From: Sporisorium sorghi
Taxonomy: Eukaryota; Basidiomycota; Ustilaginomycetes; Ustilaginales; Ustilaginaceae
Assembly (NCBI GenBank): GCA_023212695.1
Contig: JALCCG010000441.1
Location: 1 to 12,243 of the forward strand
Length of the DNA stretch: 12,243 nucleotides
Reading direction: 5' to 3'
Position 1 is the stretch's first letter; the number at the start of each line of letters is the position of its first letter. This document shows positions 8,667 to 12,243 of the stretch, piece after piece. Below the pieces are notes generated by a model that saw nothing but the letters and a program-made list of their open reading frames with translations, was not told the origin of the DNA and made no database searches. Made by a program: the position numbers and the translations under genes.

Positions 8667-9585
8667 GATCCGCGTTGCAGAGCAAGATGGTGGTGATGAG
8701 AGGGAAGGGAGCGTGTGAATGCGCGATAAGGAGGGTGTGACACGCCTGTCACGGTCTGCATGTGACAACACGGCGCAGCTTTCTCCACACCAACACCAAA
8801 AAAAAAATGCGCACCAGCACAGCGCAGCAGCAGCTGAAGAACGCTCTTCGCCGCTCCGCACACGACGCGATTTTTTTCAATTTGTTAGATCCCCACTCTT
8901 TTGAAGAGGAGGGATTTTTTGTTCCGTCCTCAGCCTTCTCACTTGCTGAACAATGAACAGCAAAAGCTCTTGCGACGCAAGCGCCATTTACCATCACACG
9001 ACACTGCCGTATCTCTAACCTGATCGACAACCTGAAGCTGCGGTGTCTACAGGAGGAGCAAGAGCAGCTGAAGGTCTGGTGTTGCAATGTCAGGTCCTCC
9101 AGGCGATTTTGCGCAAGGCTGCTTTGTAAGTGACGATTGACCGATTCTGAAGAGGAAAATGCTAAGAGTACAAGGTGAGGGGGAGACAATACAACGAGAC
9201 AAAAAGAGTGGAGACGAACGACGAGAGGTTGGGGAGAGATGCACCGCTGAAGGATGTCTAGCGGTGGATCAAACCGTGTGCGAATTGAAGAAGCGAGGTG
9301 TGCTGTCTGGCCGGAGAGGAGGAGGTGCGTGTCGAGCAAAGTATTGACGGTCATGGCTTGCTGAGTCTGAGCGTAGACCGGACGATGTTTCGAGCGTTGT
9401 GAAAGAGTAAAGGGCCCGCCGCGTTGTCGCGAGAACGCACAGCGATGTCCCGACTGTGAATCGTTTCAAGCAGCCGGGTCCAACATGCCCCTTTCCGCGC
9501 AAGACACCGAACCATCCACCCCTTGGCCTAGAACAGCGACCGTCGATCCATCGACAATGCTCCAGTCCCATCCTGCAAAACGCAC
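8667..9585. other. 919-bp region with no supported gene; GPC1 promoter and RPB12 3' flank
   Basis: This is the longest gap in the window. The left part should be the GPC1 promoter and leader, and carries GTGACA/TGTCAC elements at 8737-8767, an A10 run near 8799 and T runs near 8871 and 8915. The middle (about 9140-9345) is purine-rich on the plus strand and holds only short ORFs without recognisable domains. The right end is the RPB12 3' flank, with a small inverted repeat GTCGAT-CC-ATCGAC at 9542-9555, about 31 nt beyond the stop codon. No tRNA, snoRNA boxes or transposon remnants were recognised. Confidence 0.5.
8737..8767 (-). promoter_or_regulatory. Cluster of three GTGACA/TGTCAC elements upstream of GPC1
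   Basis: GTGACA at 8737-8742 and TGTCAC at 8747-8752 form a perfect inverted repeat with a 4-nt spacer, and a third GTGACA follows at 8762-8767. The last overlaps CATGTGAC at 8759-8766, whose complement GTCACATG fits the RTCACRTG consensus of Cbf1-type bHLH factors. The cluster lies about 70-100 nt before the GPC1 start codon. Binding is inferred only. Confidence 0.35.
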
Positions 9586-9888
9586 CTAACGAGCCTCGAA
9601 ATGCAACTGCGCAACCACATCAAAAGAACAAGCCAGTCAGTAAACCATCCTGCACACTCGCCTCATCCTCCCTCGCTGCCGCAAACATACCATACGCTTC
9701 GTCCTCTTCTTGTACATAACGCGATGACCGCATTCACGGCAACGGATGGGTTCGCGCGGACGGATTTCGTTGGTGGCGGCGCAGTCGGCGCAGATGTACT
9801 CCATGACCGGGTTGCGCGATGCCATGCCGCCGAGGCCTGCGCTTGTGCCGCCGGGAGCCGAGCCTGCTGGTCTTGCCTGGTACGACAT
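9586..9888 (-). CDS. RPB12: DNA-directed RNA polymerases I, II and III subunit RPABC4 (Rpb12/Rpc10)
   Basis: This is the small zinc-ribbon subunit shared by all three nuclear RNA polymerases, where it helps hold the Rpb3/Rpb11-type assembly platform. Two exons, 9691-9888 and 9586-9606, encode 72 residues, near the family's usual length. The first 28 residues are a Gly/Ala/Ser-rich extension. The core shows YICADC and IRCREC, giving the zinc ligands C33, C36, C50 and C53, followed by YKKRTKRM (59-66). The 84-nt intron (9607-9690) has a GTATGT donor, a TACTGAC branch site and a GCAG acceptor. Splicing joins Met66 to LHFEAR and a stop, matching the FEAR-type end of the family; the unspliced frame would instead give an unrelated 17-residue tail. 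The ATG at 9888 is the first in frame before the core and is preceded by a CA-rich leader. Confidence 0.95.
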
Positions 9889-9891
9889 TGA

Positions 9892-9905
9892 TGTGTGTGT
9901 GTGTG
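9892..9905 (+). repeat. (TG)7 dinucleotide repeat
   Basis: A short perfect TG repeat. On the RPB12 strand it is (CA)7, ending three bases before the start codon, so it lies in the RPB12 5' UTR. Confidence 0.9.
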
Positions 9906-10009
9906 TTCTCCTTGCGTTGTCGATCGGTGGGAGAGATAGAGATGGTGGACGATGGCGAAGAAGAAAAAGTGGAGATTTCACTGCGAATTTTTCCTCGAGA
10001 CCCTGGCGT

Positions 10010-10019
10010 GTCACGTGAC
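10010..10019. promoter_or_regulatory. Perfect E-box palindrome GTCACGTGAC
   Basis: A 10-bp perfect palindrome with a CACGTG core, matching the RTCACRTG consensus of Cbf1-like bHLH factors on both strands. It lies 85 nt before the APM3 start and about 120 nt before the RPB12 start, where it could serve both genes. Binding is inferred from the consensus. Confidence 0.5.
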
Positions 10020-10104
10020 TCAAAACCTTGTTGGATTTGCATCGAGTGGTGTTGAACCGCACGGACTTGCTTTCTTCATCATCACCAACATTCGGGGCAG
10101 CAAG

Positions 10105-10389
10105 ATGTCGGGCGCACTCGAGGGCATCATCGTGCTCAGCGCAGACGGCAGGCCCGTGGTGCACTCGCACTTTGCCAACCGCATCCCCTCGTATCCGCTG
10201 CTGCACTCGGACTACTTTGCGACACTCTTGGCGGGCATCAACTCGGCCAACGCGCACATTGCTTCGACGACGAGTACAAGGGAGGCGAATGTGGCGGGAC
10301 CGTCGTCGAATCGGATCTACTTTAGCAAGGATATCAAGCCGGTGGTGTGGGTGCCGGGCGTGCCGGATGTCAATCCGCTGGAAGTGCAG

Positions 10390-10420
<31 letters not shown>

Positions 10421-12054
10421 ACGATGAGGATGGAGCGGCGGATGTGACGGCGAATCTGGGGGAGCTGTCGTTGGCTAGTCAGTTGAGTGCGCGGATCAGT
10501 GCGAGTCGGGCTGCGGCTTCCAGCACGGCTTTGGAGGATGTCAATGTTTGGGACGAGAGCGGGCCTCTACCGGCACCAGCAGCAGGATCGTCAACACCAC
10601 CACCAGCAGCGGACGCATCGACAACCACCATCCCCCTCCCACCAACATCATCAACAGCCACCACCGCAGCGGAACACAGAGGCGACCAAGTCGTGCAGCA
10701 CGCCGCCGAAGCACTCGCCGAACAAGGCGCCGCGCTCATCCACGTCACCTCCGGCCCGCTGCGCTACCTGTGCCCCGTCTCGCGCGAAATCGACCCGCTC
10801 GTCCCACTCACCTTCCTGCGCTCCTTCATCGCCATCCTGCAAGAGTACCTCACGCAATCCACCGACCCCACCCTGCTCACAGAAGACACGCTCCGGGACA
10901 ACTTCGACATCGTCTACCAGCTCTTCGAGGAAATCCTCGACACGGACGGCAACATTCTGACCACCGAAGTCAACATGCTCAAGAGCCTCGTGCTGCCTCC
11001 GAACTGGGTGGGGAAGCTGGTGAAAGCGGTTGGGGTTTCCGGGTTGGCGACGGCGGCGCCGCCGCCGCTGATCTCGCCGATCCCGTGGCGGAGGGCGAAT
11101 TCGAAGTATACGAACAACGAGCTGTATGTGGATCTGGTGGAGAGTCTGGAGGGGGTCGTGGGGAGCGGTGGGAAGGCGGTGGCGCTGGATGTGTGGGCGG
11201 CGGTGCAGTGCAATGCGCGGCTGACGGGGACGCCGGAGTTGGAGATGCGGTTTAATGTGCCGGAGATGGTGCAGGATGAGAGCCTGCATCCGTGCGTGAG
11301 GTATAGGGTGTGGAGGAAGGAGAGAAGGTTGTCGTTCGTGCCGCCGGATGGAAGCTTTGAGTTGGTGTCGTTTCGCGTGGGGCAGCCGTACCTCGCGACG
11401 GGGGAAGGAGCGATTAAGGTGGCGGGTGGAGGGAAAGGACCGACGAACGGGTGGGCCAAGGCGGTTCCTGTTCAGCTGACGCACTGCATCGAGCTGGGCA
11501 AGGGCACAGCGACCGCGCTGTTCCAAATCTCAGCCTCACCCGCATCCAGCACATCCACCTCGTCCGCCTCATCGTCGCTATCCTCACACCCCGCGGTGCG
11601 CAGCAGCAAAGGTCCCAATCCCGTGGGAACGCTCGAAGACGTCACGCTCACATTCGGCCTGGGCGCGGGCGTTGTCTCGTTCGAAGCTGCCGTCGGCGGC
11701 GCCCCTCTCCCCACCACCACCTCCCTCAATCCCTCAATGGCGCCCTCGGCAGGCGACACTTACGGGAGCTACGTCTACGACCCAACCACAAAACAGATCC
11801 GCTGGACGATCCCCAAGCTGCTGCCCACGCAGTCGCAGCGCGCGTGCCTGCTCAAGCTGACGTGGACCACGGGCGACACGCGCTCGACGCCGACGCACTC
11901 GAGCGCCGCCACGCTCGCCTGGACGAATCCGACGCAGAGCCTGTCGCACCTGAAGGTGGACTCGGTCAACCTGACCAACACGCACACGCACCCGTATCGG
12001 CCGTTCAAGGGCGTGCGCTCCTTCTCGCGCGGCAAACTCGTCTTCCGCGTCTGA
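10105..12054 (+). CDS. APM3: AP-3 adaptor complex subunit mu (Apm3)
   Basis: This 649-residue intronless protein is the medium chain of the AP-3 adaptor, which selects tyrosine-motif cargo for transport from Golgi/endosomes to the vacuole. The N-terminal longin-like domain begins at residue 1 ([20 protein letters not shown]), is interrupted from about 55 to 212, and resumes with [14 protein letters not shown] (219-232) and [14 protein letters not shown]. The mu homology domain starts at about 328 ([20 protein letters not shown]) and includes [10 protein letters not shown] (394-403), [17 protein letters not shown] and [15 protein letters not shown], matching the mu3 type rather than mu1 or mu2. 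The first insertion is acidic (nine Glu at about 97-105) and Thr/Pro/Ala-rich; a second Ser-rich insertion lies at about 425-510. At 649 residues it is longer than most mu3 chains because of these insertions. The ATG at 10105 has A at -3 and matches the family start; an in-frame ATG at 9952 could add 51 residues. Codon use alternates in blocks (see findings). Confidence 0.93.
10393..10419 (+). repeat. (GAG)8 trinucleotide repeat coding for poly-Glu in APM3
   Basis: Eight GAG codons and one GAA encode nine consecutive Glu residues inside the low-complexity insertion of the AP-3 mu longin domain. Such a repeat is likely to vary in length between strains. Confidence 0.9.
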
Positions 12055-12243
12055 CATGTCCCACAAAGCAACGAACGCCATGCAACAATTACAATAGCAC
12101 AAGAGGTATCACAGAGTAACAATACACACGAGGGCAGCACAACGCTCCCCCGCATCACAAAGCACCAAAAAAAAAAAAAAAAAGACAGAGCAATGAGAAC
12201 CAAAAATCAAGAAGCGTGCAGCATGAGCTTCCACCCAGCATCC
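12055..12243. other. APM3 3' flank to the window end, with A17 tract
   Basis: These 189 bp hold the APM3 3' UTR. They are A/C-rich and contain a run of 17 A at 12167-12183. No gene was seen before the window ends. Confidence 0.6.

Larger units (their letters stand above)
9889..10104. promoter_or_regulatory. Divergent promoter between RPB12 and APM3
   Basis: Only 216 bp separate the start codons of these two divergent genes. It contains a (TG)7 tract at 9892-9905, which reads as CA repeats in the RPB12 leader, and a perfect E-box palindrome at 10010-10019. An ATG at 9952, in frame with APM3, also falls here. Confidence 0.6.

Noticed and set aside
9087..9347. Possible small two-exon gene on the plus strand (ATG at 9087, GTAAGT donor at 9126, then a 62-codon open frame)
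   Set aside because: The intron needed to join the frames would be only 27 nt, too short for splicing, and the translated purine-rich tract looks like low-complexity sequence.
8749..9354. A 201-codon open frame on the minus strand upstream of GPC1
   Set aside because: It begins at a non-ATG codon, is rich in Ser, Cys and Arg, has no recognisable domain and covers the expected GPC1 promoter.

Overview
This window looks like a stretch of a basidiomycete nuclear chromosome, most likely a smut fungus (Ustilaginales or a close relative). The reasons are the GC-rich coding sequence, short spacers, short introns (73-111 nt) with GTRAGT-like donors and CTGAC/CTAAC branch points, and a set of purely eukaryotic housekeeping genes. 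The species cannot be named from the sequence alone. No mobile element, CRISPR array, virus or prokaryote-type operon was seen.

Layout, left to right: an intronless SDR-family polyol/ketose reductase gene (+, 203-988); actin-related protein 4, ARP4 (-, 1265-2857), convergent with it; ERB1, the BOP1-family 60S ribosome assembly factor (+, 3283-6069), divergent from ARP4 across 425 bp; a 12-exon gene for a glycerophosphocholine acyltransferase of the GPC1/DUF2838 family (-, 6169-8666), convergent with ERB1 across only 99 bp; a 919-bp region in which no gene could be supported; a two-exon gene for the shared RNA polymerase subunit Rpb12/RPABC4 (-, 9586-9888); and the AP-3 adaptor mu subunit APM3 (+, 10105-12054), divergent from RPB12 across 216 bp.

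The genes do not form a pathway or cluster. They cover polyol metabolism, chromatin remodelling, ribosome assembly, phospholipid remodelling, transcription and vesicle sorting. At most, neighbours share control through the two divergent promoters (ARP4/ERB1 and RPB12/APM3) and possible transcript overlap at the two convergent junctions.

The most unusual structure is in GPC1. Its conserved membrane core is cut into a run of microexons of 19, 25, 10, 13 and 44 nt, with further small exons of 32 and 53 nt, while four of the other five genes have no introns. All 11 introns could be placed by splice consensus plus reading-frame continuity, giving an uninterrupted 506-residue protein. Other points worth attention are a polybasic upstream ORF before ERB1, loss of acidic residues in the ARP4 phosphate loop, sharp G/C third-position switching inside APM3 and ERB1, and a perfect 10-bp E-box palindrome in the RPB12/APM3 promoter. 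No new defence-type or enzymatic system was recognised.
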